A DNA stretch of 64,000 nucleotides from Brachynemurus nebulosus. Its lineage: Eukaryota; Arthropoda; Insecta; Neuroptera; Myrmeleontidae. The first letter of the stretch is position 1, and the number at the start of each line of letters is the position of its first letter. Positions 11,870 to 21,559 of the stretch are shown piece after piece. The stretch is from assembly GCA_035578155.1 (NCBI GenBank), contig JAPWDM010000013.1:6907527-6971526 (forward strand), given 5' to 3'. A model generated the notes under the pieces. The model was not told the DNA's origin, made no database searches, and was given only the letters and a program-made list of their open reading frames with translations. A program made the position numbers and the translations under genes.

Positions 11870-12329
11870 TAGTGATGAGCAAATGCAAGACCAAGAACAA
11901 CACTTGACAGTCTTGTTCTTGTATTTAGAGTCTTAGTATTGGTCTTGCTAGAGCAGTTTGAGTCTTGCTCTTGGTCTTGGTCTTGCAAAATGCAGTCTTG
12001 GTCTTGGTCTTGTTGTTGCTAAAAAATCTTGCACTTTCTTGCATTCTCTTATTAGCGAATTTTTTACTTCTAAAATCAGAATTTTTACTATTTTTACGTA
12101 TTAATTATACTTTCAAACTATTTAAATAGTTTAGCAAGAGTCTTGCTTTTTTCTTGCTTTTGTCTTGGTCTTGCTCACTTGAGTCTTGTTATTGGTCTTG
12201 CAGCCATACTTATAGTCTTGGTCTTGGTCTTCCTCTTGCTATACATAGTCTAGGTCTTGGTCTTGGTCTTGCAAAAAATGCAAGACCAAGACAAGACTGC
12301 AAGATCAAGACTAATTTTGCTCATCATTA
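11870..12329. mobile_element. Non-autonomous hAT element saturated with CAAGAC hexamers, second copy (inverted)
   Basis: The ends read TAGTGATGAGCAAA and TTTGCTCATCATTA. It is the same family as 7691-8103 in the opposite orientation. The order GTCTTG block, AGCGAATT, TCAGAATTTT, TTTAAATAGTTTAGCAAG, GTCTTG block matches the reverse of the first copy. The 8-bp flanks GTTTGTAT and GTTTTTTA match at only 5 of 8 positions, so this copy is probably older. Confidence 0.88.
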
Positions 12330-12337
12330 GTTTTTTA

Positions 12338-13050
12338 TCGATTCTTTTCTTTTTTTTTTTGACGTAGTAGCTGTCACCTTTTTTCCGAAACATCTTATAC
12401 TGATAATAATATTTTTACATTAAACCTGGATATTTATGGTGTTATATACACACATAATTGTACAAGCCAGTTATAAAGGAAAACAATTTTGCTGGAATGT
12501 TTATACATATATTTTCGCAACTGGACTATTGGATATGTCCCTCATTGTCAATGTTGTCAATTACCTAGTTTATTTTCTAGAATATTAGCCACGAACGAAG
12601 GTATGAATGAAATATAAACAAACGATTCTAGCTATAATAACTTTACTCAATTTCTCACATTTCTTCATCACTCAGTTGTGAAAAAATAAACAAAAAATTC
12701 AACAATAATTTTTGAACTTTTAACCGCTCAATGCTGAGATTTGATCAATTTTTACTATGGAAATATTTTTGAAAATGGCAACAGCAATTTATCACCATTT
12801 ATTTTAATTGCAATATAAACTATTGTCGAGCTATCACATCATCTCATATATGTACAAACTAAACTACAAATCTAATTAGACACATGAAATAGACACACAA
12901 GTACAACAACGTGCATATATTTGTGTACACACGTACCTAAATTTAACAATATTACACTGTCAGTACAACGGACATATCTAAATCTATAATTTATATATGT
13001 TAAATAATTATGCGGTTTATTATGTAGGTACTCGCCTAGTTTAGTACATA
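12338..13050. other. AT-rich intergenic DNA, no supportable feature
   Basis: AT-rich sequence with no recognisable gene or repeat boundary before the element that starts at 13051. Confidence 0.45.
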
Positions 13051-13983
13051 GGGTGAACGCGGGAGAGATGCCGTACAGTTTGAAAACACTTGATAGTTCT
13101 TAAAGTATGCTTTTAATTGATTTGAAATTTGGTACACAATAAATGTAAATATTGTTCTTTAAAATTATTTCATTTTTGTAGAGCCTGCAAAGCGGCGTCT
13201 GTCCCACACCTATGGGAGAGATGCCGCATCAAAAAAGGTGAGGCGCCGCATAGTTCTTATTAAAAATTTTGGCGCAGCGTCCCTCTTGTACATATATTAC
13301 ACACATGTCCATACATGATGCATGTCATTAGTAACCGTTTTTGGCATTTTATACATCTTAGCCAGTCAACTTTCTTTGTTGTTTCTGAGTACTTTTCAAA
13401 ACAGTCAATACACAGGTAATCATCAGTACTTTGGTTATTTCCACTAATATGATAGCTTTTCCAGATCCATTAATGGATCTTTTATATTTACTTGGCATAA
13501 TTTACAGTCGAAAAAAAAAATTGCATAATTAAGGTATATAAGTCTATGTTTTTAACATGTAATATGATGTGGCATCTATACCAACTTTAAAAGCGGCATC
13601 TCTTCTTTTTGTTGGGTTAGATGCCGCATGTTGCTGTAGTAAGCACAGTGCGGAATTCCAACCGAAAATTTTATACAGTAATTTTAAAATATACCTAAAT
13701 TAATAACAAAATTCATTTTCATTAAAACAATAAAATATACATTCTTAAATTCTAATGAATTAAATGCTTGATAAAATATTATGTTAAAAAACTTACTTGT
13801 CAATAATAAAAAGTTGGATAATTACCAAACTGATGGACTAATCATAAATGTTGCCATATGCAGTTTAAATAAGTAACTTATTTTAAACATATAATCTATT
13901 AATAGCGCTATCTATCAATCAACGGACGAACTATGGCTACTGCCGCATCTCTCCCGACGCCGCATCTCTCCCGCACTTACCCC
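13051..13983 (-). mobile_element. TIR element of the GGGTRAGTGCGGGAGAGATGCC family, copy 1
   Basis: The left end reads GGGTGAACGCGGGAGAGATG; the right end, on the other strand, reads GGGTAAGTGCGGGAGAGATG. The core GGGAGAGATGCCGC recurs inside near 13200-13235 and 13590-13630 and is doubled at the right end. The flanks are ATA/ATA. A second copy lies in the opposite orientation at 51528-52460, and the interiors match along most of their length. A cysteine-rich coding remnant is carried at 13260-13498. The superfamily is unproven. TIRs beginning GGG with a short AT-rich target duplication recall Sola2-type or TA-targeting elements. Confidence 0.85.
13260..13498 (-). pseudogene. Cysteine-rich (zinc-finger-like) transposase C-terminal remnant
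   Basis: Within the element copy, the minus strand encodes about 70 codons ending at a TAA at 13260-13262. In the downstream frame I read DDYLCIDC, then WLRCIKCQK about 20 residues later, then a lone C and a final CNIC pair. This C-x2-C / W-x-R-C-x2-C spacing resembles the PHD-like cysteine cluster often found at the C-terminus of insect DNA transposases. The upstream part (an ATG followed by PSKYKRSINGSG) is in another frame, so there is at least one frameshift. The histidine and tryptophan expected after the second pair are replaced in this copy but present, in part, in the sister copy at 51993-52210. The catalytic core is absent. Assignment to a transposase is inference. Confidence 0.5.
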
Positions 13984-15007
13984 ATATTGTTTGTCCGCAT
14001 ATGTTGAAGCTTGTATATACAATCTATGAATCTATTTCGCTATGTACCTGACTACCTGTGTCTAGTAGCAGTCATTTAATAGTATTCACAAGTGCTTGCT
14101 ACCATTATTATATAAAGTGAAATGGACATACGTATGTAAGTATTATTGTTCCTGAACTGTGATCCAATATGTTATGTTGTATAGGAAGCTTAAAGTAAGT
14201 ACACTGGGTAGCGAAAAATTAAGCAAAGTTTTCACCGATCTTTACACAATAGCGATATGACTTTAAACATGACAGCGTAGTTGGAGTGTTTTGGCCTTGA
14301 CAGTTATTCGAATAAAGTTGCTTTTAGGAAACCAATTTACTCAGAAAAAATATAAAGTATAATTCAAATTATTATTTAATATGTCGTTACTATATATGGT
14401 TTTTAAATCATAATGACCTACAACGAAATAACCACTGAAATGTTTTCTTCCTTTTTTATCGCTACAAAAATCTGTCCTATAGACATTTTTTCACAGTAAA
14501 AGTAAAAGTAAAAGAAAAATATTTTTATGGAATCAGTTCTCAGTACAGTCACAGGAGTTAAATTGTCAGTGGAATTGTTTTAGCGTCTAGCAATATTTTA
14601 ATTTTATGTACTTTTACTGTACCTTGGACCGAATTTGCTTTTTGGAATTGTAATTTGCCCTATTATATCAACAATGTGCTTGGACTTTAATTTTGTTTCG
14701 TTATGTGACTATAGTCTAGTCACTCGATTAAAACAGACTGTACCATACACAGTTAATTGGTACCAACGCATTTATACCTCGAGTCAGTACCGGATTAAAT
14801 ATTAATCAGGTTCTAGATAAAAACAAAATTACGGACCCGTTTAAAGTACTTTTCACAGAACATTAGTCGAGGGTTACCTCGTTTAGTTAGGAGTTCAATT
14901 TAAAAAAAATTAAGAAGATAATTAAAAGGTTTGCAGCTAATACCCTATTCGTTCAGCACCCTCAGTATTTTGACTTTTTTCCGACAAATTATGTGAAATT
15001 TAAAATA
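13984..15007. other. AT-rich intergenic DNA, no supportable feature
   Basis: Apparently unique AT-rich sequence with a short (AAAAGT)n run near 14498-14512. I see no gene. Confidence 0.45.
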
Positions 15008-15491
15008 CCCCTGTCGCAGGATCCTGCATAACATAGCGAATTTCCGTTTATAAAAATTAGTTTTTCTCGGAAACTAGTTGACATAGAACAATAGTTTAAA
15101 GACCTTTTTTATGTAATTTTTTCTCCTCTTTTAAGTGGTGTAAGAAAATTTCGCAAAAATTGTTGATTAAGTGGAAATTTTGGCAAAAAACTAATTTTTT
15201 GCAAGAACAAAAAGCATGTTCTTGGCACCCGACGTGTCTGGCTAACGAACTTGTCCAACGGTTTGGCATTTCCAACATTTTCACCAAATTTCGTAAACCT
15301 AGGACATTTCGTTCGAGAGTTATCGTGCTGACACATATATACATATATAAATATATATGTATATATAAACTTTAGTGAATATTATTTTCGGTTTCTAGGG
15401 ACCTCAACACAAATTTCTGCCATAGTCCCGGGCTCAAGTCGCCTAATGGCAGTGGCTGTAATAGCTGAATTCCATTCTGGAAATTCGCTAA
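15008..15491 (+). mobile_element. Helentron/DINE-like non-autonomous element, copy 1
   Basis: It starts CCCCTGTCGCAGG followed by CATAACATAGCGAATTTCC, and ends with the stem-loop GAATTCCATTCTGGAAATTC followed by GCTAA. The 5' AGCGAATTTCC is the inverted copy of the 3' GGAAATTCGCT. A short (TA)n-like tract at 15337-15368 lies two-thirds along and is followed by TTTAGTGAATATTATTTTCGG. This layout of 5' subterminal repeat, internal microsatellite and 3' stem-loop matches DINE-1/Helentron-associated elements. Relatives are at 22158, 28421, 31499 and 53946. The ORFs inside are shadows. Confidence 0.65.
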
Positions 15492-15505
15492 AAAATATGT
15501 TGTTT

Positions 15506-15575
15506 TCCAGTACTGGAAATAAACCCGAGTCTCCTGGGTGGGAGACAAGTATCCTAGCCACTAGACTATACCAGA
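15506..15575 (-). pseudogene. tRNA-Glu pseudogene (array unit 1)
   Basis: This is the most downstream unit, on the minus strand, of a five-unit tRNA-Glu array. The D-arm GTCTAGTGGCTAGGAT matches the intact units. The anticodon stem is CTTGT against CCAGG and cannot pair properly, and the anticodon position reads CCC instead of TTC. The T-loop reads TTTATTT instead of TTCGATT, so the B box is damaged. It is one base shorter than the 71-base units and is almost certainly non-functional. It abuts the mobile element ending at 15491. Confidence 0.85.
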
Positions 15576-15649
15576 ACTGTTACTTGTTCTATTTCATGAT
15601 AATGGTTTTCCATCTATGTTAAAAATTTGATTCTGAAAAAAATTGTTTT

Positions 15650-15720
15650 TCCGGTACCGGGAATCGAACCCGAGCCTCCTGGGTTAAAGCCAGGCATCCT
15701 AACCACTAAACGATACCGGA
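15650..15720 (-). tRNA. tRNA-Glu-type gene with anticodon TTA (putative ochre suppressor)
   Basis: Read on the minus strand, the acceptor TCCGGTA pairs perfectly with TACCGGA. The D-arm is GTTT/GGAT with G-U pairs. The anticodon stem CCTGG/CCAGG is perfect around loop CTTTAAC, and the T-arm TCGGG-TTCGATT-CCCGG is canonical with an intact B box GGTTCGATTCC. The anticodon is therefore TTA, which reads UAA, instead of the TTC of the sister units: a single C-to-A change at position 36. The A box starts TCG rather than TGG. A T-run terminator follows about 10 bases downstream on the minus strand. By structure it is a plausible expressed tRNA. A recently mutated, inactive copy is the alternative. 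Confidence 0.72.
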
Positions 15721-15794
15721 GTTATTTACTCTTCTAATTCACGGCAGCGGCTTTCAAGCTGTGTTAATAGTCTGAATTAAAAAAAATGCTGTTT

Positions 15795-15869
15795 TCCGGC
15801 ACCGAGAATCGAACACGAGCCTCCCGGGTTAAAGCTAGGTATCCTTCCTAGCCGCTAGACCATACCGGA
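15795..15869 (-). pseudogene. tRNA-Glu-type pseudogene with TTA anticodon and D-arm insertion (array unit 3)
   Basis: It belongs to the same family as its neighbours but has a 4-base insertion in the D-arm (GGCTAGGAAGGAT). It also has a mismatch in the anticodon stem (CCTAG/CCGGG) and one in the T-stem (TCGTG/CTCGG). The acceptor stem still pairs with one G-U. The anticodon loop CTTTAAC again gives TTA, shared with unit 2 but not with the TTC units. It is probably a pseudogene that inherited TTA by duplication or conversion. Confidence 0.8.
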
Positions 15870-15948
15870 GTTGAGAGCTTTCTACTTCACGGCAATGAAA
15901 TTCAATCTATGTTGATACTATGAATTTAAAAAAAAATAAATGCTACTT

Positions 15949-16019
15949 TCCGGTACCGGGAATTGAACCCGAGCCTCCCGGGTGAAAGCCAGGTATCCTA
16001 GCCACTAGACCATACCGGA
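15949..16019 (-). tRNA. tRNA-Glu (TTC), array unit 4
   Basis: All four stems form: acceptor TCCGGTA/TACCGGA, D-arm GTCT/GGAT, anticodon stem CCTGG/CCGGG with loop CTTTCAC, and T-arm TCGGG-TTCAATT-CCCGG. The anticodon TTC reads GAA (glutamate), with A at position 37 and T at 33 as expected. The 71-base body carries no CCA, as in eukaryotic nuclear tRNA genes, and no intron. It resembles animal tRNA-Glu in the GGTCTAGTGGCTAGGAT D-arm and the CTTTCAC loop. A T-rich stretch follows on the minus strand. Confidence 0.92.
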
Positions 16020-16093
16020 TTGACATCTATTATTTTTTCGTTACCTTACTAACCATATTCTATCATTAAAATAAAAAAAATTTAAAAACGAAT

Positions 16094-16164
16094 TCCGGTA
16101 CCGGGAATCGAACCCGAGCCTCCTGGGTGAAAGCCAGATATCCTAGCCACTAGACCATACCGGA
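16094..16164 (-). tRNA. tRNA-Glu (TTC), array unit 5
   Basis: This is the first unit in the direction of transcription. Acceptor TCCGGTA/TACCGGA, D-arm GTCT/GGAT, anticodon stem TCTGG/CCAGG with one G-U pair, loop CTTTCAC, and T-arm TCGGG-TTCGATT-CCCGG are all intact. The anticodon TTC reads GAA. Both internal promoter boxes are present: TGGTCTAGTGG as A box and GGTTCGATTCC as B box. It is the best candidate for the ancestral functional gene of the array. Spacers between units are related (TTCACGGCA-type and AATCTRTGTTRATA phrases), showing that a block of about 145 bp was duplicated. Confidence 0.93.
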
Positions 16165-16269
16165 GTTATTAACTTTCAAACTTCACAGAAAACGGTTTTC
16201 AGTCTGTGTTAATAACCTGAGTTGTTTGTTTGTCAATATAATTTAATTCTTTTATAAAAATAAATTTTT

Positions 16270-16945
16270 CAGTGAAACACATCGAATGCGGCATTGATCG
16301 GAAAACGACATTTCATATTACACGACCTAATGTTATGCCAGTCAATGGCGAAAATCGTTCCAGATTACAAGAATTCTATTTAAAATTAAAGAGCTGCTTG
16401 TAGACCTTTCTCTAATGCTTCAAAAAGTATCGATATTTCTCTAAATTGAATAGTAGACCAAATGGTCGGAAAACGACATTTCATATTATACGGCCTAATG
16501 TTAATCCAATTAATGGTGGAAATGATTCCAGGCTATAAGAATTATATTTAAAATTAAAGAGTTGCTTTTAAATATTTCTCTAATGCTTCAAAAAGTATCG
16601 ATATTTCTCGGAATTTAATAGTAGACTAAATGGTTTGAAAACGACATTTCATATTACACTATCTAATATTAGGCACTCCAGTTAATGGCCGAAATGATTC
16701 TAGTCTAAATGAGTTCTATTTAAAATTAAAGAATTGCTCTTAAAAATCTCTGTAATGTTTAAGAAAGTGACGATATTTAACTGAATTACCTACATGATCG
16801 ACCAAGTGGTCGGGCAACGACATTTCGTATTACACGACCGTCCAATTAATGGCAGAAATGATTCCAGGTTACAACGCGTCTAGTTAAAATTAATAAGTTG
16901 CTTTTAAACATTTCTCGAATGCTTCAAAAGTGTCAGTATTTCTCT
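16270..16945 (+). repeat. Tandem repeat family (~168-bp units), plus-oriented locus
   Basis: The phrase GAAAACGACATTTCATATTA recurs at about 16301, 16469 and 16637, with a diverged fourth at about 16813, giving periods of 168, 168 and 176. Each unit also carries AATGGCNGAAATGATTCCAG, TTTAAAATTAAAGAGTTGCT and TCTAATGCTTCAAAAAGT (or close variants). The same family occurs reversed at 4750-5240. It ends just before the Helitron at 17003. Confidence 0.85.
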
Positions 16946-17002
16946 CAATCAAAGGGTTACATCAGTTTGAATGCACGAAAAATAGGTTTTTTTTTTCTTT
17001 TA

Positions 17003-17468
17003 TCTATAATACATATAATAAAACTGTAAATCTGTCTCTGTCTGTTTGTCTGTCTGTTCACGCATCACGTAAAAACTACTGGACGGATTTTAATAAAATT
17101 TGGTGTGATGATAACTTATTACCTGGGTCAACGTCTAAGATAATTTTTATTCCGGGAAAAATGTCTCATTCCCACGGGAAAATGGAAAAACTATTTTGAG
17201 CATCTACACACATTACGCCAATTTACATATTTCATAAAAAATGTCATAACTATAGTAACAAAAGTTGTAAATAAATTTTGTAGTTTGGAAATTTTTCTGA
17301 ATTTGAAATAAAAAAAAAATGTTGCTAATTGTGTACCGAAAAATACAATAAATACACAATTGTCAATTTGGAGACAATTTTATGCATTTTGTGTTGCAAG
17401 AAACTACAAAAAATTGGAAAAAGAAACTACTCAACGTTTCGCGTGAACAACGTCACGGGTACGGCTAG
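17003..17468 (+). mobile_element. Helitron-like non-autonomous element, copy B
   Basis: It begins TCTATAATACATATAATA and ends with hairpin CGTGAACAACGTCACG followed by GGTACGGCTAG. The preceding base is A and the following base T. Relative to the other copies, the hairpin stem changed from CGCGA/TCGCG to CGTGA/TCACG, so pairing is preserved. The interior has one unit of the ~155-bp repeat (17085-17215), with CCCACGGGAAAATGG, then sequence not shared with the other copies. No Rep/helicase is encoded. Confidence 0.85.
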
Positions 17469-18231
17469 TAATGTAATAAAACAATCAGAATGTAATTTGG
17501 AGGGCTTGTTATACATATAATGAGGTGTAGAAAACAATTTTTTTTTTTGCGGCAGAGTTGCAAAATGACAGCAGACAGATTTAGAAAATTGGTAATCGAC
17601 GTATGTGGTCTTATATGTGACCGTTCCGCACCAAATTATCGAAGTTTTTACCGGGCCGTGATTGAAAAAAGTTTGAGAAACTACTATCCGTTCCTCAATC
17701 CGTCCCTGATATTGATACACACATTTAGGTACTTACCTATTGTGTACTAGATGATACATACATCAAGTTACAGATTTAAATGTCGCACATAAACTATTAA
17801 ACGTGTCTATAATGACGTGCAATTCGCATGTAATATACTACTCTTGGTATATTAGAGAATTGGTAGCGCGGACAGTGTAGTGTTACAGTTGCAGTTGCAT
17901 TGAATTACATTGTAACATATGCAACCGTGTAATATACGTACAAGTACACAGTCATACAATAATCTCATGTGACTTAGACACCGCGTCTGTATAATATATG
18001 TATTTTATATAGTTAGTATGAAATTAAAATATGTACATCAAAGGTCATAATTATGTACCTAGTCAACTATTAAATTTTTCGTCAGAAATAAAGTAGGAAT
18101 TTGTATTCGAATTCCTTACTCTAAGCTTTAGATAATTTTTGGTTGGCGTTTTGGAAACCTCTGTCACCGGATTGAACTAAAATTTTGGTCTTAAAATGCC
18201 GTACTTTTTTCTGTCAGTGATAAGTACAATA
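17469..18231. other. AT-rich intergenic DNA, no supportable feature
   Basis: The sequence looks mostly unique. A 76-codon plus frame at 17520-17750 and an overlapping 97-codon minus frame at 17427-17720 show no recognisable domain. Confidence 0.45.
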
Positions 18232-18603
18232 GGGCGATTCTCGCGTGACGCATGGGACATTTTTGCAACAAGAACATTTTTTTAAAAAAAATGCAAGAAA
18301 AAAATGTTTATAGTACGCAGAAAATGAACTAAAATTTTTTAAGCAGATTCTAATTTTTATCTGAAATTTAGTAGTCAAGATATAAGGCATAAACTCACGT
18401 GACGCACGGGACATCGTACGAAACGAAGTTTATGTCTTATATTTGGAGTACTGCATTTCAGATGTAAATTAAAATATGGTCAAAAAATTTTAATCCAGTT
18501 GCCCCGTGTTATAAACTTTTTGTTTCGTTTGTTATTAATTGCATTTTTTCTAAAAAAATTTTTTTGTTGCAAAAATGTCTCGTGCCTCACGCGAGAATCA
18601 CCC
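18232..18603. mobile_element. Palindromic MITE with GGGYGATTCTCGCGTGA ends
   Basis: The left end GGGCGATTCTCGCGTGACGC and the right end GAGAATCACCC form inverted repeats of about 60 bp. These extend through ATTTTTGCAACAA and an A/T run. Inside, ATAAGGCATAAACT and AGTTTATGTCTTAT form a second nested hairpin around CACGTGACGCACGGGACAT, an internal copy of the terminal motif. The left flank is TA and the right flank AA. Nearly the whole element can fold on itself. Confidence 0.8.
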
Positions 18604-19274
18604 AAGAGATAAGGTTACAAAAAAAAATCAAAAACCCCAACATCAAAAAAGTGAACTCTAGGAATTTACAAAATATAAATTATGTATACTAAACTGTGTT
18701 TATAAAATTGAACATTATTTCGAATTATACTGTACTTCGGAAAATCTGTCATAGATGGCGGCACCTGTACCAGTGAATATATATAAATATCACAGCCTTT
18801 CGAACTGCCGTATTGCAGGACGAGTTAGCTCGTCTTAATCATTTAAAGAGTTGGAGTTCAAAATTAGGTAGTATCTTCCATTTTCATTGTCTCAAATTTA
18901 ATTAAAAATGAGATAAAGATAAAAAAGTTTATATTTGTACGATGGACACATTAAATTGAACAGTCTTGTACATAAATACCTATACATTTATAAATCAGTA
19001 AAAACACATGTAGTAAAGGTGGGAGCTAGTAATTTTGCGTACATTAACAATGTATATTGTCGATTGTCGGAAACGAAAGGTTAAATAATAAATATCAGTA
19101 AATAACAGAAAAAAAAATATTTTCGCTTAATTGGTATACTAACAATATTCAGCCACTTAGATAACTGATTTCTCGGTGAAAATTGAGAGAACTTATGGTT
19201 GGCAAGTTCTGATGAATTCATTATATAGTTCTGATCTTTGGTCGACTATTTGTTCCGGTCCCTACAAAACTCTC
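18604..19274. other. AT-rich intergenic DNA, no supportable feature
   Basis: A TATA-like string ATATATAAATATC lies at 18778-18790, downstream of ATAGATGGCGGCACC. It could be promoter-like, but no transcript or coding frame follows, so I make no promoter call. Confidence 0.4.
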
Positions 19275-20134
19275 TTAAGGGGGGAGTTCACGCCAGAAAC
19301 GGCTAATAAACTAATTTTTTCGAATCTCGTTTTTTGTTTTTATTTTGTTCTGTGGTTCTTTCCAAACACGGTGATATATAGAAGATGGCCAAAAAAATTT
19401 TTTTTCAAGTAAAAAAATATTTATTTGTGAGCCGCTGCACAAACAAGTTGCTGCTCCTTTGCAGACAACGCTCGCCTCCCCCCTCGTGATTTGATCAGTA
19501 ATATTTAGTTTTGGTGTGTACATGAGTTATAGTATTCACTGAGATAATGTTCTTTTATTTGTATGCCTTTGTAGATGTATTTCCTCAAAGTTGATTTATT
19601 TTTTTCAACATCTGCTTTGTATGTCATTTTACCGTTTCCCGAAAGTTGTGTTTTTCCCGACAAGGAAAATCATATCTCAAGTTCTAGAAAAGATAGAGAC
19701 TTATTTTTTTTTAAATTTTGTTCATAAACATATTGCGCATAAAGTAGAGTATGCTTTTTCCATTTGAACAATTTTAACTATTTTTAAACTTTTTTTTTTT
19801 AATAAAAAATTGGGTTTTATAATTTTTAGAAATTTGAGATTACAATTTTATAGTTAATTTTTAAAATTACCTGAAACCCATACTCACCTTTATGGACAGG
19901 TCCTTTGGGAATAAAATAATAAAAAAATATTTTAAAAATATTCATTACTTTTTGAGATATGGCGTTCCTTGTAAACGCTTAAAAACTTATGAAAAAGGGC
20001 CCTCTCCGCCCACAGCGAAGACTAATGAATGTTTCAAAAACAAAATTTTGTATTTGAAACCCTCCCTAATTTTCAACAAGAAAAATAATCATAATTAAAA
20101 AAGTTGCTTTTTTATTTGAACTGCCCCCCCTTAA
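19275..20134. mobile_element. TTAA-flanked TIR element (GGGGGGAGTTCA ends)
   Basis: The left end is TTAA followed by GGGGGGAGTTCA. The right end is TGAACTGCCCCCCC followed by TTAA. Both TTAA copies (19275-19278 and 20131-20134) fit the piggyBac-type target, and the ends pair with one extra base. The interior is A/T-rich with no transposase. Piggybac membership rests only on TTAA and the TIR position. Confidence 0.65.
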
Positions 20135-21072
20135 TGGAATACCGCAGAAACTCCGCAAATTTTCTACCGGAAAAATGACAAAACATCAACAAAATTCTTC
20201 TCAATATTTGGTAAATAAAAATGGCTCAGTACTTTTTGAACAACCTAATATTAATTATATTGAATATAATCTGTATTTCTCATTATGAATTGTAACAAAC
20301 ATTCATCTGTTCATGAAGAGACGAAATAAATTATTCAATAATCTTTATAGAATCTTTTTTTACATAAGTGGTTTGGCTTTAGTATCGTATGTGTATCGTA
20401 TTGGCGCAGTAAACAATCCATTATTTTGCCATTTATAAAAGACAAAATCTCATAAAAATGATTCACATTTATGCAACCCGAGTATGTAAATGTATTTATA
20501 TACTTATTTGAATATTATAATTTATATTTTTAACCATTATCTCTGGTAACACTCGAATACGATAACCATCATTGGCATTATTTTCGGGTTAATACATATC
20601 ATAAATCAAACATTTCGTACAGATACTCACAAAGAGAATGATACAATGATGTCGGACTTGATTATCCAACAATTGTGGGTCTTGTATATTATTTTTATTT
20701 CCCACTACTGTATCGAGATTGTTTTTGTTTTTAAATATTTTTTTGCCAATCTTGAGAATAATATGATTGTTTTATTGAGATATATTAATTCATTAAATAC
20801 TGAATACATTTTGATACATATTAAATTTCAAAGTTGAGATTCCCTTACGAAAAAGAATTCAAGAGTAATTCTAAGTACCTACTTATAAAAGGAAAGAAAG
20901 GAAGTTTGTTACTGATATGGAATGTTTTAGTTACGTATAAATATATCTCATGTGATATAACTGTAGAAATACCATAGAAAATTCTTTTACTTGATTTTCT
21001 AAACAATTTCTTTGAATGTAACTTTATAAAAATCTAATGTCAAGGTACAGTGGATTTCGGTTCTAATAACGA
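20135..21072. other. AT-rich intergenic DNA, no supportable feature
   Basis: AT-rich sequence with no recognisable gene. The 63-codon frame at 20646-20837 is low-complexity and unremarkable. Confidence 0.45.
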
Positions 21073-21559
21073 TTAAGGTAGTTGGTCGATAAAACGATTT
21101 TTTCAAAGGATTTTAACGAAACTTCTTTAGATATTTATTTAATACAATATCAATAATCCCAATTTTGAGAAAAACGGTTTCAAAGTTTTGTAATTTTAAC
21201 ACGGGTTTTTATGGGAAAACTCTATTTTTTTTTTTTTTTTTTTTTTTGAATAAAATGAGAACGTGTCAAAGGAATTTGATAAAAATTTAATGTTATAAAA
21301 TACAAAGTTATTAAACATATTAATACGAAATAAAAATTATTCACCACGTCGTTTTTGAAATATAATTTAAAAACATCATTTTACAACACTTTTATATTGC
21401 TACGTAAGCTACATAAGCGCGCGGAAATTAAAAATAAAACAAGGGGTATACAAATATAATAACTGAAGAATATTAGTACATTATTTAATTTTTGATAAAA
21501 GAAAATTTTTTCAATGAGATATACTTTTGTACCTGACTATCTCGGAACAACTACGTTAA
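21073..21559. mobile_element. TTAA-flanked TIR element (GTAGTTG ends)
   Basis: The left end is TTAAGGTAGTTGGTCGATA. The right end on the other strand is TTAACGTAGTTGTTCCGAGA. The TTAA sites are at 21073-21076 and 21556-21559. A 23-base T run lies at about 21224-21246. There is no coding capacity. It is a candidate piggyBac-type MITE, with shorter and more diverged TIRs than the one at 19275. Confidence 0.55.

Noticed and set aside
18778..18860. TATA-like string with a downstream GC-richer stretch, promoter-like.
   Set aside because: TATA strings are frequent at this base composition, and no gene follows.
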